A stretch of DNA of 32,597 nucleotides, taken from contig JAHHSA010000017.1 in NCBI GenBank assembly GCA_020025475.1, positions 1 through 32,597 on the forward strand. Direction: 5' to 3'. Position 1 is the first letter of the stretch; each line of letters begins with the position of its first letter. Shown in pieces: positions 7,989 to 16,059 of this stretch. Source of the stretch: Oscillibacter sp. (GTDB taxonomy: Bacteria > Bacillota > Clostridia > Oscillospirales > Oscillospiraceae). The notes under the pieces were generated by a model, which was given only the letters and a program-made list of their open reading frames with translations, was not told the origin of the DNA and made no database searches. Both the position numbers and the translations under genes were made by a program.

Positions 7989-8017
7989 AGTATAGCAAAT
8001 TCACAGCTGTTAGGCAA
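7989..8017 (-). promoter_or_regulatory. Sigma-A promoter for ruvC-ruvA-ruvB-glmM
   Basis: On the minus strand TTGCCT (8012-8017) and TATACT (7989-7994) are spaced by 17 bp. Transcription should start near 7982, giving a 24-nt leader with the ruvC ribosome binding site. Confidence 0.75.
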
Positions 8018-8026
8018 CTTCTTTTT

Positions 8027-8040
8027 GAAACAGAGGTTCG
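8027..8040 (-). promoter_or_regulatory. Candidate LexA (SOS) box upstream of ruvC
   Basis: On the minus strand CGAACCTCTGTTTC matches the fixed half-sites of the Firmicute LexA consensus CGAACRNRYGTTYC at every conserved position except two of the internal degenerate ones. It lies 9 bp upstream of the -35 box. ruvAB and ruvC are classic SOS genes, which supports the call. Only one site was found and no lexA gene is in the window. Confidence 0.45.
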
Positions 8041-8075
8041 AAAAAGATGGGGCACAACTAGGGAAAAGAAAAACG

Positions 8076-8118
8076 AAAAAATTTAAAAACAGCTGCCGCG
8101 GATCTTCGGCAGCTGTTT
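8076..8118 (-). terminator. Terminator after trhP
   Basis: A perfect 12-bp stem (8087-8098 with 8107-8118, 8-nt loop) is followed on the minus strand by TTTTTAAATTTTTT. It is about 30 bp past the stop codon of the U32 gene and separates it from the ruvC promoter. Confidence 0.9.
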
Positions 8119-8145
8119 CAGGAACATTCTCAAGTGCAAGTTTGA

Positions 8146-9369
8146 TCAGACCTTGGCGGACAGCTCAACCATGTGACGCACCAGTGTATAGGGCGGAACC
8201 TGGCACGGAAGCTGCATATGGAAGGTCATCTGTGGATTCCGTGGCTCCTCCAGTATCTTGCCGTCCTCATCCCGCATGACAGGGACTTCCATTTGAAAGG
8301 GACGAAGGTCAGGACCCACCAGCTCCACGGTGTCACCAGTGCGGAATTTGTTCCGCAAAGACAACGTAGCATTGCCTTTTTCATCGCAATCAGTGACAAG
8401 TGCAACGACTTGCCACTCTCTGATATATCTTGAGTTTTCGTAATACTGCCCTGGCTCTCCATAATAAAAACCAGTGGCGTAGGGTCGGTGACTTACGTGT
8501 TCTACCTCGTTTCGCCAAATGGGATCAATGGGCTTCCCTTCTACGGCAGCATCCAGGCAATGACGATAGGCCCCGGTGATAATGGCGGCGTAATAAGCAG
8601 ATTTGGCACGACCTTCAATTTTCAGGCTGTCCAGTCCTGCGTCACAGAGATCACCCAGATGATCGATCATACACATATCCCGTGAGTTGAGAATATAGGA
8701 GCCCTGCTGGTCCTCTTCGATGGGGAAGTATTCGCCGGGACGCTTCTCTTCCATCAAAGCGTAATGATAGCGGCAAGGCTGGGCGCAGGCACCACGGCTG
8801 GAGTCCCTCCCGGTCATGTAGTTGGAAAGCAGGCACCGCCCGGAATAACTGACGCACATGGCACCGTGTACAAAGGCTTCGATTTCCAAATCTGCCGGAG
8901 TTTTGGCACGGATCTCCCGAATCTCCTCCAGCCCCACTTCGCGCGCCAGAATCACGCGGGAGGCCCCCAGGTCATACCAGGCACGGGCCGTCTCATAGTT
9001 GCAGATGCTGGCCTGCGTGGAGATGTGCCGCTGACATTTGGGCGCGTACTTCCCTGCCATGGTGAATGCGCCCAGGTCCGCCACGATGATGGCGTCCACA
9101 CCGGCGTCGTTCAGCAATTCCAGGTGCTGTGGCAGCTTTGCAATCTCATCATTACGCGGCATGGTGTTGATGGTGCAGTGGACGCGGACACCATGGCTGT
9201 GTGCAAAGGCCACCGCCTCCCGCAGCTCATCCGGAGTAAAATTTCCGGCAAAGGCCCGCATACCAAAGGTGGTTCCGGCCAGATAAACGGCGTCTGCGCC
9301 ATACAGAACCGACATTTTCAGTCGTTCCATATCTCCTGCGGGGGCTAACAGTTCAGGTTTCTTTTTCAT
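8146..9369 (-). CDS. trhP: U32-family 'peptidase', probable tRNA 5-hydroxyuridine synthesis protein
   Basis: The 407-residue protein starts KPELLAPAGDMERLK and has the U32 signature EAFVHGAMCVSYSGRC around residues 163-178. This is followed by GACAQPCRYHY, whose cysteines are expected to hold an iron-sulfur cluster. A C-terminal beta-barrel-like domain follows (FRTGDTVELVGP). Although named collagenase-like peptidases, the YegQ/YrrO branch was shown to act with prephenate in forming ho5U34 on tRNA. I infer that role from the family branch only. The gene lies 1 bp behind mltG and has its own terminator. Confidence 0.85.
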   Translation of the reverse strand: MKKKPELLAPAGDMERLKMSVLYGADAVYLAGTTFGMRAFAGNFTPDELREAVAFAHSHGVRVHCTINTMPRNDEIAKLPQHLELLNDAGVDAIIVADLGAFTMAGKYAPKCQRHISTQASICNYETARAWYDLGASRVILAREVGLEEIREIRAKTPADLEIEAFVHGAMCVSYSGRCLLSNYMTGRDSSRGACAQPCRYHYALMEEKRPGEYFPIEEDQQGSYILNSRDMCMIDHLGDLCDAGLDSLKIEGRAKSAYYAAIITGAYRHCLDAAVEGKPIDPIWRNEVEHVSHRPYATGFYYGEPGQYYENSRYIREWQVVALVTDCDEKGNATLSLRNKFRTGDTVELVGPDLRPFQMEVPVMRDEDGKILEEPRNPQMTFHMQLPCQVPPYTLVRHMVELSAKV

Positions 9370-9370
9370 A

Positions 9371-10519
9371 TCAGTTTCCCTTGTACTCGCTGCTGTTTAC
9401 AAAATTCAAATGATCCTGGTAGTTGGTGAAGAACTGGTGCTTGCCATCTTTGCCCAGTGCGTAATAGTAGTAATCCGTTTTCTCAGGATTCAGGGCAGCA
9501 TCGATAGAGGCGAGCCCTGGATTTGCAATGGCGGTGGGAGGCAGACCTGCGTATTTATAGAGGTTGTACCTGGAGTCCATCTGCTTGTCTGCCTTCGTGA
9601 TCGTCTTGTGGTCTTCAGGCAGTGCGTACAGCAAAGAGGCATCAATCTGGAGCAGGCCGTTGGTTCCTGCCTTATCGCCAGGCCCGGTCAGACGGTTGTA
9701 GATGACGGATGCAATCTTGGCCTGGTCGCTGCCGTCGGTCTCCCGTTCAATTAAGGAGGCAATGATAATGATCTCCTTCAGGCTGCGGCCGGATGCCTCC
9801 ACCTCTTCCAGACGCCCCTCATCCATCTTCCGATCAAAATTCTGTATCAGGCGGTTCAAAGCGTTGGATGCCTTCTCGTTTACATAAAATTCATAAGTGT
9901 CCGGGAACAGGAAGCCTTCCAGTCGGCTCAGTTCCTGGCTGTTATTGTTAATATAATTGTAGTTAAACTTGGACTTTTTAGCGGCCTCCAAGAGGTTCTC
10001 CTCGGTGTTCACACCATTTTTGGCCAGCAGCTTGATGGTCTGTTCAACGGTGTAGCCTTCAGGAATGGTGACCTTTACCGTCTTTGCCTCCAGGTTTCCG
10101 GAGGCGTTATGCATGCCGTTGATCATTGCATTGTAGTCCATGTCGGTATTCAGCTTATAAGTGCCGATCCCGATCTCATCCTTAGCACCGGTCATTCCCG
10201 CATAGAAGCGAAAGAACCACTTATATTTGATAAGACCAGCATCTTTCAGCTTATTTGCAATGGTTCTGATATTGTCGTCCGAGACAATCTCAATGTTGAC
10301 ATCTTCCTTGGGCCCCTTGTTAAAGCCGCAAAGGTCTGAACCCAGCAGCCAGCCGATCTCTGCCAAAATGGCCGAGGTCAACACAACAAACAGAATATAC
10401 ATAAGGGGGTTGATACGGCGCCGTTTTTGTACAGAATGGCGCTGCTGGTGTTCTGCCTGAGCCCGACGCACTTCCTGTGCGTCCCAGCTGGCGGTGTCAT
10501 CTCTTTTGCGTTCTGCCAT
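9371..10519 (-). CDS. mltG: Endolytic murein transglycosylase MltG
   Basis: MltG cleaves nascent glycan strands near the cytoplasmic membrane and sets strand length. The 382-residue product has a charged cytoplasmic N-terminus of about 35 residues and one membrane helix (about residues 36-60). A LysM-like region follows (TIPEGYTVEQTIKLLAKNG) and then the YceG catalytic domain, with the active-site Glu in IIASLIERET, NRL and LPPTAIANPGLASI. The ATG at 10517-10519 has GGAGG 5-6 nt upstream. An upstream start at 10531 would add only MEVF. In many Firmicutes mltG is paired with a U32 gene, as here. Confidence 0.95.
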   Translation of the reverse strand: MAERKRDDTASWDAQEVRRAQAEHQQRHSVQKRRRINPLMYILFVVLTSAILAEIGWLLGSDLCGFNKGPKEDVNIEIVSDDNIRTIANKLKDAGLIKYKWFFRFYAGMTGAKDEIGIGTYKLNTDMDYNAMINGMHNASGNLEAKTVKVTIPEGYTVEQTIKLLAKNGVNTEENLLEAAKKSKFNYNYINNNSQELSRLEGFLFPDTYEFYVNEKASNALNRLIQNFDRKMDEGRLEEVEASGRSLKEIIIIASLIERETDGSDQAKIASVIYNRLTGPGDKAGTNGLLQIDASLLYALPEDHKTITKADKQMDSRYNLYKYAGLPPTAIANPGLASIDAALNPEKTDYYYYALGKDGKHQFFTNYQDHLNFVNSSEYKGN

Positions 10520-10626
10520 GAAAACCTCCAATTTCTTCCACCCATTGGGGGGCGGAGCGATTACGCTCTTTTATTACTGCCTGCCAACTTTTTCAGATGG
10601 TCAGGCCCTCTTTCGGACATTTGGTG

Positions 10627-10635
10627 CATAGACTA
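10627..10635 (+). promoter_or_regulatory. Possible sigma-K-type -10 element
   Basis: CATAGACTA fits the mother-cell sigma-K -10 pattern CATANNNTA and is placed so that transcription would begin a few bases before the ribosome binding site at 10644-10650. I could not find a well-spaced -35 AC element, so this is tentative. It would fit a late-sporulation coat-type protein. Confidence 0.3.
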
Positions 10636-10656
10636 TCTCGAAGTGAGGTGACAAAC

Positions 10657-10854
10657 ATGTACAACAATCAGCGTGGCGGGGACTCCTGCCTTTGGATCAT
10701 TCTCCTGATTATCCTGATTTGCTGCTGTGGATGCGGCAGCAGCTGTGGGAACGGATGGGGCAGCTGCGGCAGCTGGGGAGGATGCTGTACCAACAACTGC
10801 AATTGCAACTGCGGCTGTTGCTGTGGATGCAGAGACAGAGACAATTGCTGCTGA
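10657..10854 (+). CDS. Cys/Gly-rich small membrane protein
   Basis: This 65-residue protein has 18 cysteines. The N-terminus MYNNQRGGDSC is followed by a short hydrophobic segment WIILLIILI (about residues 13-21). The remainder is almost only Cys, Gly, Ser and Asn (CCCGCGSSCGNG, then NCNCNCGCCCGC). The ATG at 10657 has a strong GAGGTGA site seven nt upstream; a longer frame from 10597 lacks one. Database entries of this type are often labelled chorion-like high-cysteine proteins, a purely compositional name. I do not recognise a function. Metal binding, disulfide cross-linking or a spore-surface role are guesses. It stands alone, divergent from mltG. Confidence 0.75.
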   Translation: MYNNQRGGDSCLWIILLIILICCCGCGSSCGNGWGSCGSWGGCCTNNCNCNCGCCCGCRDRDNCC

Positions 10855-10866
10855 TCTCCTCATGCG

Positions 10867-10890
10867 GCGGGACGCTTCGGCGTCCCGCTC
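10867..10890 (+). terminator. Hairpin terminator after the Cys-rich gene
   Basis: A perfect 9-bp GC-rich stem (10867-10875 with 10880-10888) is capped by a TTCG tetraloop. The following plus-strand sequence TCTATTATC is only moderately T-rich. As tmk converges from the right, the same hairpin may serve both strands. Confidence 0.65.
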
Positions 10891-10916
10891 TATTATCACC
10901 AGAACTTCTTTCTTCT

Positions 10917-11582
10917 TTACAGAAACCGTTTAACCAGTTTGTAAACCTCTTCGTGAATGTCCTGGGGTGTACGGGGCTGATTCCCCTTGGCACAGTTGAT
11001 TACGGACCAGCCGCAGGTGCGCACGACATCCCTGGCATTGGCTCGACACTTCTGTAAATAGGTCACATCCTGCTCGTGGATATCGGCATGCGTACCTGTA
11101 GCCTGCTCCCGATGGCGCATCATACGCTCTGTGATCTCCGTAGGCATATCCAGATAGATCACAAGATCCGGTTCCGGCAGGCCAAAAAGTTCATATTCCG
11201 TATGAAACAGCCATTTTAAGTAGGCGTCCCGCTCCTCATCTGACAGCTTGGACGCCTGGTGTATTGCGTTGGATGTGGTATAGCGGTCAGCTGCAATTAA
11301 GCCGCCCTGTTCATAAAACTGGCCCCAATCCTGCTTATAGGACGCATAGCGGTCCATAGCGTAAAACATGGAGGCTGCATAGGCGTTGACGTCTCCGGGC
11401 TTTTTTCCCAGATTACCATCCAGATATTCCTGAACCATGGCGGCAGACGGTTTTCCATAGCGGGGAAAAGTAATTTTGCGAAAGTCGATGCCCTCTTTTT
11501 CCAATCGCTTGCAGAGCAGTTGGGTTTGGGTCGCCTTTCCGGAACCGTCAGTCCCTTCAAATACGATCAGCTTTCCTCTCAT
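10917..11582 (-). CDS. tmk: Thymidylate kinase (dTMP kinase)
   Basis: The 221-residue kinase phosphorylates dTMP to dTDP. The P-loop FEGTDGSGKATQ lies at residues 8-19, the substrate-site motif with FPRYG near 39, the DRY motif in LIAADRYTTSN near 96-106, and the lid region with RMMRHREQATG near 153. It belongs to the less common subfamily with GKAT instead of GKST in the P-loop and the segment YLDGNLGKKPGDVNAYAAS. The start overlaps the tagA stop by 4 bp (ATGA), indicating translational coupling. Confidence 0.9.
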   Translation of the reverse strand: MRGKLIVFEGTDGSGKATQTQLLCKRLEKEGIDFRKITFPRYGKPSAAMVQEYLDGNLGKKPGDVNAYAASMFYAMDRYASYKQDWGQFYEQGGLIAADRYTTSNAIHQASKLSDEERDAYLKWLFHTEYELFGLPEPDLVIYLDMPTEITERMMRHREQATGTHADIHEQDVTYLQKCRANARDVVRTCGWSVINCAKGNQPRTPQDIHEEVYKLVKRFL

Positions 11583-12298
11583 CTCCGTCGCATCTCCTGT
11601 TTGACATGTACCAGAAATAGAGGCAATTTCATCATGCGGCCAATGCGTTTTGGCTCTTTACACAGCCGGTAAAACCACTCCAATCCGTGATCACTCCAGA
11701 ATTTGGGTGCCCTTTCCGCAACGCCTGCAAACACATCCAGACTGCCGCCAAGACCGCAGAGAAGCTTGGCACCAGTGCCCTCGCCGTTTTTAGCCATCCA
11801 CAGCTCCTGCTTGGGAGCGCCCAGACAGACAAATACCACATCTGCACCGCTGGCGCGGATTTCTTCCACTATAGGTCCGTCATACTGAAAATAGCCGTCG
11901 TGGAAGCCAACTACCCGCAAACCGGGGTGTTCCTCCTGAAGACGTACCGCAGCAGTCTGTGCCACACCGGGTTTTGCGCCCAGCAAAAAGAGGGACAGTC
12001 CTTCAGATGCCATTTTCTCCATCAGGTTGGCCGCAAATTCAATTCCGGGCACCTTCTGCTTCAAAGGTGTGCCCAGCATAGCTGCACCCTTGACAACGCC
12101 AATACCATCCGCAATCACCAGATCCGCGCCGTTCACGGCACTCATGGCTTCCTGACTTTCCCGACAAACCTCAACGATTTCAGGATTTGGAGTTACGACA
12201 TAATGCGTGCCGCCGCTGTGGATCAGATCCAGGCCGCGTGCAACTGCTTCTTCCATTGTCACATTATCAAAGCCGACGCCTAATACGTCGATACGCAT
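11579..12298 (-). CDS. tagA: WecG/TagA/CpsF-family glycosyltransferase
   Basis: GT26-family enzymes add N-acetylmannosamine or a related sugar to a lipid-linked N-acetylglucosamine during wall teichoic acid or exopolysaccharide synthesis. The 239-residue protein begins MRIDVLGVGFDNVTMEEA. It shows HYVVTPNPEIV, the catalytic-region motif GADLVIADGIGVVKGA near 80, and the signature VCLGAPKQELWMAKN near 180. The ATG follows a GAGGTGA site. The precise acceptor cannot be read here because no other wall-polymer genes are present. It is the first gene of a tagA-tmk pair. Confidence 0.9.
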   Translation of the reverse strand: MRIDVLGVGFDNVTMEEAVARGLDLIHSGGTHYVVTPNPEIVEVCRESQEAMSAVNGADLVIADGIGVVKGAAMLGTPLKQKVPGIEFAANLMEKMASEGLSLFLLGAKPGVAQTAAVRLQEEHPGLRVVGFHDGYFQYDGPIVEEIRASGADVVFVCLGAPKQELWMAKNGEGTGAKLLCGLGGSLDVFAGVAERAPKFWSDHGLEWFYRLCKEPKRIGRMMKLPLFLVHVKQEMRRR

Positions 12299-12332
12299 GA
12301 AATCACCTCACAACATACTCATACAGCTTGAA

Positions 12333-12361
12333 ATTATACCATGATATCTGAGGCTTGTCTA
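12333..12361 (-). promoter_or_regulatory. Sigma-A promoter for tagA-tmk
   Basis: On the minus strand TAGACA (12356-12361) lies 17 bp before a perfect TATAAT (12333-12338). The predicted leader is about 30 nt. It is back-to-back with the aag promoter about 70 bp away. Confidence 0.8.
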
Positions 12362-12428
12362 TGAAAAAACAGTTACAATTGAAATGGACCCTCCTCTGTT
12401 TTTCCGTTGATTTTTACCGCCACTCCCC

Positions 12429-12457
12429 TTGCCGGGGTTCAGATTCCATGCTATACT
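12429..12457 (+). promoter_or_regulatory. Sigma-A promoter for aag-HAD
   Basis: TTGCCG (12429-12434) and TATACT (12452-12457) are spaced by 17 bp on the plus strand. Transcription should start near 12464, about 29 nt before the aag ATG. Confidence 0.75.
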
Positions 12458-12492
12458 CATTGCAACTTCCAGAACGGAACTGAGGTGATTGC

Positions 12493-13116
12493 ATGGCGAA
12501 GCTGCCCCGTGAATTTTATCTGGGTGACACCGTCCAAATTGCACAAAATATGCTGGGGATGTATCTGGTGCGAAGAATGGCAGACGGCGAGCTTCTGGCA
12601 GGTCGCATCACGGAGACAGAGGCATATGTAGGACGATGTGATAAAGCGTGTCACGCCTACCAGTATCGCCGTACTAACCGAACTTCCACCATGTTTGGCC
12701 CGCCTGGGCATGCATATATCTACTTGATCTACGGGATGCACAATTGTCTCAATGTCGTCACAGAGCCGGAGGGCGAGCCCTCTGCCGTTTTGATTCGGGC
12801 AATCACACCTCTGGCTGGTATTGCACAGATCCAGAGGCTTCGTTACGGGAACAAGCCTATGACTCCGGCTCGCAGAAAGGCTTTTATGAACGGCCCCGGC
12901 AAGGTGTGTAAAGGTTTATTGCTTGATACAGAATTGAACGGAATTGATTTGCTCGGTAACCAGTTATATCTTTGTGACTCCCCTGCAGACATCGGTCTTC
13001 CCGGATGGGAACCGTCCCGGGAGCGACTTTGCAGCGGGCCGCGGATTGGCATTGATTATGCAGAGGAAGCCAGGCAGTTCCCCTGGCGATTTTGGCTTGA
13101 AACGGAGGCTGAATAG
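12493..13116 (+). CDS. aag: DNA-3-methyladenine glycosylase (AAG/MPG family)
   Basis: The enzyme removes alkylated purines such as 3-methyladenine in base-excision repair. The 207-residue protein is full length. It has LARxx-type N-terminal features replaced by NMLGMYLVR, the catalytic-site ITETEAYVGRCDKACHA (active Glu in TEAY), RTSTMFGPPGHAYIYLIYGMHNCLNVV, and the C-terminal GPRIGIDYA. The ATG has a GAGGTGA site. Its TAG stop is immediately followed by the ATG of the HAD gene, so the two form an operon. Confidence 0.95.
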   Translation: MAKLPREFYLGDTVQIAQNMLGMYLVRRMADGELLAGRITETEAYVGRCDKACHAYQYRRTNRTSTMFGPPGHAYIYLIYGMHNCLNVVTEPEGEPSAVLIRAITPLAGIAQIQRLRYGNKPMTPARRKAFMNGPGKVCKGLLLDTELNGIDLLGNQLYLCDSPADIGLPGWEPSRERLCSGPRIGIDYAEEARQFPWRFWLETEAE

Positions 13117-13767
13117 ATGTTCCTTTTTGATATGGACGGGACCTTGATTGATTCCAACCGCATTTGGAAAAATGTAGATCGGACCTTCCTAGACCGTCGC
13201 GGTATCCCCTATACCCGGGAATATTATAATGGAGTTGCCCACACCATCTTTCCTCTGGCTGCAAAGTTTACCAAGGAATTCTGCCATCTGGAGGAATCCT
13301 GCGAGGAAATCATGTCTGAATGGATGGAGCTGGCCGGCGATATGTATGCCCATGTTGCCATCAAACCCGGAGTCCGGGCCTACTTGAAGCAATGCAAAAA
13401 CGAAGGACGGCGGATGGCGGTGGTTACTTCCAGTGTTCCCCAGCATTGTCGGATGGCTCTGGACAAACTGGATCTCTTAAAGTATTTTGAAGAAATTTAT
13501 TTTGCTCACGATCTGGGACTTGAAAAACGTGATCCTGCCCTTTGGGCTTCGGTGGCAGAGCGGAGCGGTGTCCGCTCTGAGGATTGCACCATATTTGATG
13601 ACAGCCTTGCTGCCTGCCAGGGGGCACGATTGGCGAAAATGCGGGTCATCGGCGTCTACGACAGCTTCTTTGCTCATGACCAGCAGGAAATGGAGCAGTT
13701 CTGCGACGTCTATATCAAGAGCTTTGAGGAACTTCTCCTTCCTATTGAAAAACGGAAGCACAACTGA
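13117..13767 (+). CDS. HAD-superfamily hydrolase (phosphoglycolate phosphatase-like)
   Basis: The 216-residue protein begins MFLFDMDGTLIDSN, where Asp5 and Asp7 are the nucleophile and acid/base. Motif II is MAVVTSSVP (near 93), the conserved Lys is in LEKRDP, and motif IV is CTIFDDSLAACQGA. The alpha-helical insert between motifs I and II marks a type C1 cap. The substrate is unknown; relatives act on small phosphate esters such as phosphoglycolate or sugar phosphates. Start and stop are fixed by the direct abutment to aag, with GGAGG in the end of aag. Confidence 0.88.
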   Translation: MFLFDMDGTLIDSNRIWKNVDRTFLDRRGIPYTREYYNGVAHTIFPLAAKFTKEFCHLEESCEEIMSEWMELAGDMYAHVAIKPGVRAYLKQCKNEGRRMAVVTSSVPQHCRMALDKLDLLKYFEEIYFAHDLGLEKRDPALWASVAERSGVRSEDCTIFDDSLAACQGARLAKMRVIGVYDSFFAHDQQEMEQFCDVYIKSFEELLLPIEKRKHN

Positions 13768-13816
13768 CGGCGTCAGATCTCTGCCTCGGTCTGCGATCCA
13801 GGTGACAAAAACCGAA

Positions 13817-13861
13817 GGACGGTATTCTGTATACTACATATACAGAATACCGTCCATTTTT
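13817..13861 (+). terminator. Bidirectional terminator between HAD gene and recN
   Basis: A perfect 17-bp stem (13817-13833 with 13839-13855, loop CTACA) is followed by ATTTTTATG on the plus strand. On the minus strand it is followed by TTCGGTTTTTG. The converging HAD and recN genes both need a terminator here. Confidence 0.85.
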
Positions 13862-13894
13862 ATGATGTTCTTCTCATGGGCCAGAAAAATGGCT

Positions 13895-15580
13895 TTATGA
13901 AATACTGTTTCGGTAGGCCTCTGCTTCATCCAGCAATTCTCCGGCACTTTTCAGGAGTGCGTCGGTGACGCGGTTTCCGCCAGTAATTCGGGCCAGTTCC
14001 GCTTTCCGGTGTTCCCGATCCAGCAGGATAACATGGGTGTAGGTTCGTCCGTTGGTTTCCCCTTTCACCACAGAAAAGTGGGTGCCTGCCATAGCTGCAA
14101 GCTGTGGCAGATGCGTGACGCAGAGGACCTGCTTGAAACGGCTGACCTGTGCCAGCTTCTGTGCCACCTTTTGAGCGGCTCTGCCGGAGACGCCTGTGTC
14201 CACTTCGTCAAACACCAGTGTATCGATAGACTCCTGCTCGGCGAGCACATTTTTCAGAGCAAGCATAATGCGGGCCAACTCACCGCCGGAAGCGATTTTG
14301 GCAATGGGCCGCAGGTCCTCACCGATGTTGGCGGACATCAAAAAGCGGATGGTGTCGCAGCCGTCAGGCCCTGGGGACTTTGGCTCAAATTGGATGGAAA
14401 AGCGAACCTTATTCATGTCCAAGTCCTGCAATTCCCTCTGAATTCTCTCTTCCAGCGCAGCAGCGGCATCTTTACGGACCGCAGTCAGCACAGCGCCTGC
14501 CTTGTGGACAGCTTCTTCCGCCTTCACCAACTTTTTTTCCAGATGGAGCAAGGTATCGCAGGCGGTTTCAATGGCGCTCAGCTCAGTTCTGCACTGCTCC
14601 AAATAGGCAATGCAGTCCTCCACAGTAGCACCGTATTTCTTTTTCAGCCGATAGAGCTGATCTGCGCGGCTCTCCGCGGCATCCAGTTCCTCTGGTGAAA
14701 AATCAAATTCTTCCCTCTTATCACGGATGGTTTCAGCCAGGTCATAGGCCTCACTATAGAGAGCGTGCAGTCGTCTGCAAAGGTCCTTCATGTCATCGCC
14801 CAAGTCCCGGATTGGAGACAAAGACGTCTCGGCATTTTGCAGCAGAGATACAGCACCTCCGCTCTCGTCATCGCCGTTGAGACAGCTGTCAGCGCCGGAC
14901 AGAGCTGAGAGATACTTCTCTCCGTTCCGCAGCAGATTGCGGCGTGCAAGCAGCTCTTCCTCTTCGCCGGGCACCAGCTCCGCTTTTTCCAGCTCCTGAA
15001 TCTGAAAGTGGAGACTGTCTATCCGACGAGCTTTTTCCGCCTCGTTCATTTGCAGAGCTTGCATCTGTCTGCGCAGCTCATCCAAGACTTGATAGGTCTC
15101 ACGATAAGATAGAAGTGCAGCATCCGTATGACCGAAGCGGTCCAAATAGGCGCCGTGCTGTTCTTCGTCCAGAAGCTGCTGCCCGTCGTGCTGGCCGTGG
15201 ATATTCAGAAGTTCACTGCCAATTTTGCGCAGCTGTGCCACAGTGATGGGACGGCCGTTGGCGCGGCAAACATTTTTGCCGTCTGCAAAAATCTCACGCT
15301 GCAATTGCAGTTCACCGTTTTCATCAGGCTGTACACCTGTGTCCTCAAGGCCGCCCAGGGTGACGGAAACGTGGGAAAAGACGGCGCTGACAAACGCCTT
15401 AGAGGCTCCGGTGCGGATGAGTTCCCGGGAGGTTCTCCCGCCTAAAACGGCGCCCATGGCGTCAATGACAATGGATTTACCAGCGCCGGTCTCACCGGTG
15501 AGTGCGTTGAATCCGGAGTGGAACTGAATATCCGACTCCTCGATCACCGCAATATTTTCAATATGAAGCAGTTCCAGCAT
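13895..15580 (-). CDS. recN: DNA repair protein RecN
   Basis: RecN is an SMC-like ATPase acting early in double-strand break repair. The 561-residue protein has Walker A GETGAGKSIVIDAM at 29-42 and a long coiled-coil middle region (about 150-370) with many Glu/Lys/Leu. It also has the signature LASGGELARIMLALK-type region (SGGELARIML) and Walker B TLVFDEVDTGVSGRAA. The ATG has a GAGGAG site and lies 29 bp after argR. The argR-recN pairing is conserved in Firmicutes. It is the last gene of the long minus-strand cluster. Confidence 0.97.
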   Translation of the reverse strand: MLELLHIENIAVIEESDIQFHSGFNALTGETGAGKSIVIDAMGAVLGGRTSRELIRTGASKAFVSAVFSHVSVTLGGLEDTGVQPDENGELQLQREIFADGKNVCRANGRPITVAQLRKIGSELLNIHGQHDGQQLLDEEQHGAYLDRFGHTDAALLSYRETYQVLDELRRQMQALQMNEAEKARRIDSLHFQIQELEKAELVPGEEEELLARRNLLRNGEKYLSALSGADSCLNGDDESGGAVSLLQNAETSLSPIRDLGDDMKDLCRRLHALYSEAYDLAETIRDKREEFDFSPEELDAAESRADQLYRLKKKYGATVEDCIAYLEQCRTELSAIETACDTLLHLEKKLVKAEEAVHKAGAVLTAVRKDAAAALEERIQRELQDLDMNKVRFSIQFEPKSPGPDGCDTIRFLMSANIGEDLRPIAKIASGGELARIMLALKNVLAEQESIDTLVFDEVDTGVSGRAAQKVAQKLAQVSRFKQVLCVTHLPQLAAMAGTHFSVVKGETNGRTYTHVILLDREHRKAELARITGGNRVTDALLKSAGELLDEAEAYRNSIS

Positions 15581-15609
15581 GGTTGACTCCTCATGTTCGA
15601 ATAAACAGC

Positions 15610-16059
15610 TTACAGCATTGCGCGGATCTCGTCGCAGAAAGACTCTGCGGTCTCGGCATCACGCATCAGCAAAAAGGCGGTATCATCGCCTGCCAGAGAC
15701 CCAACCATAATGGAGATATCCATGTTATCCAGAGCAGAGCAGGCTGCGCTGGCAAGGCCCGGCATGGTCTTGATGACCACAATGTTCTGTGCATAATCGA
15801 TGCTGGTGATGCTCTCGCGGAAGATCGTTCGCAGCTTCTCTGCGATGTTCAGCTTTGTCCTGTTTCCGGAGACAGCGTACTTGTAAACGCCCTGCCCCAC
15901 CGGTTCCTTAATGAGGTGCATTTGCTTGATGTCCCGGGAAATAGTAGCCTGAGTGCTCGTAATCCCACGTTCCTGTAGGCGATTCAGCAACTGCTCCTGG
16001 GTTTCGATATTTTCTTGAGCAATGATTTCAAGGATCATACTCTGCCGATTATTTTTCAT
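15610..16059 (-). CDS. argR: Arginine repressor ArgR/AhrC
   Basis: This 149-residue hexameric repressor senses L-arginine. It has the N-terminal winged helix with ITSTQATISRDIKQMHL (recognition helix about 40-56) and a C-terminal oligomerisation/arginine domain with GLASAACSALDN and the ligand motif GDDTAFLL. The ATG at 16057-16059 has AGGAGGG upstream and overlaps the nadK end by 11 bp. A longer frame to 16101 is rejected because it lacks a ribosome binding site and lies within nadK. Confidence 0.96.
   Translation of the reverse strand: MKNNRQSMILEIIAQENIETQEQLLNRLQERGITSTQATISRDIKQMHLIKEPVGQGVYKYAVSGNRTKLNIAEKLRTIFRESITSIDYAQNIVVIKTMPGLASAACSALDNMDISIMVGSLAGDDTAFLLMRDAETAESFCDEIRAML

Noticed and set aside
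10540..10600. Promoter for mltG on the minus strand
   Set aside because: TTGGCA is present but the only -10 at the right distance is TAATCG, too weak to report as a feature.
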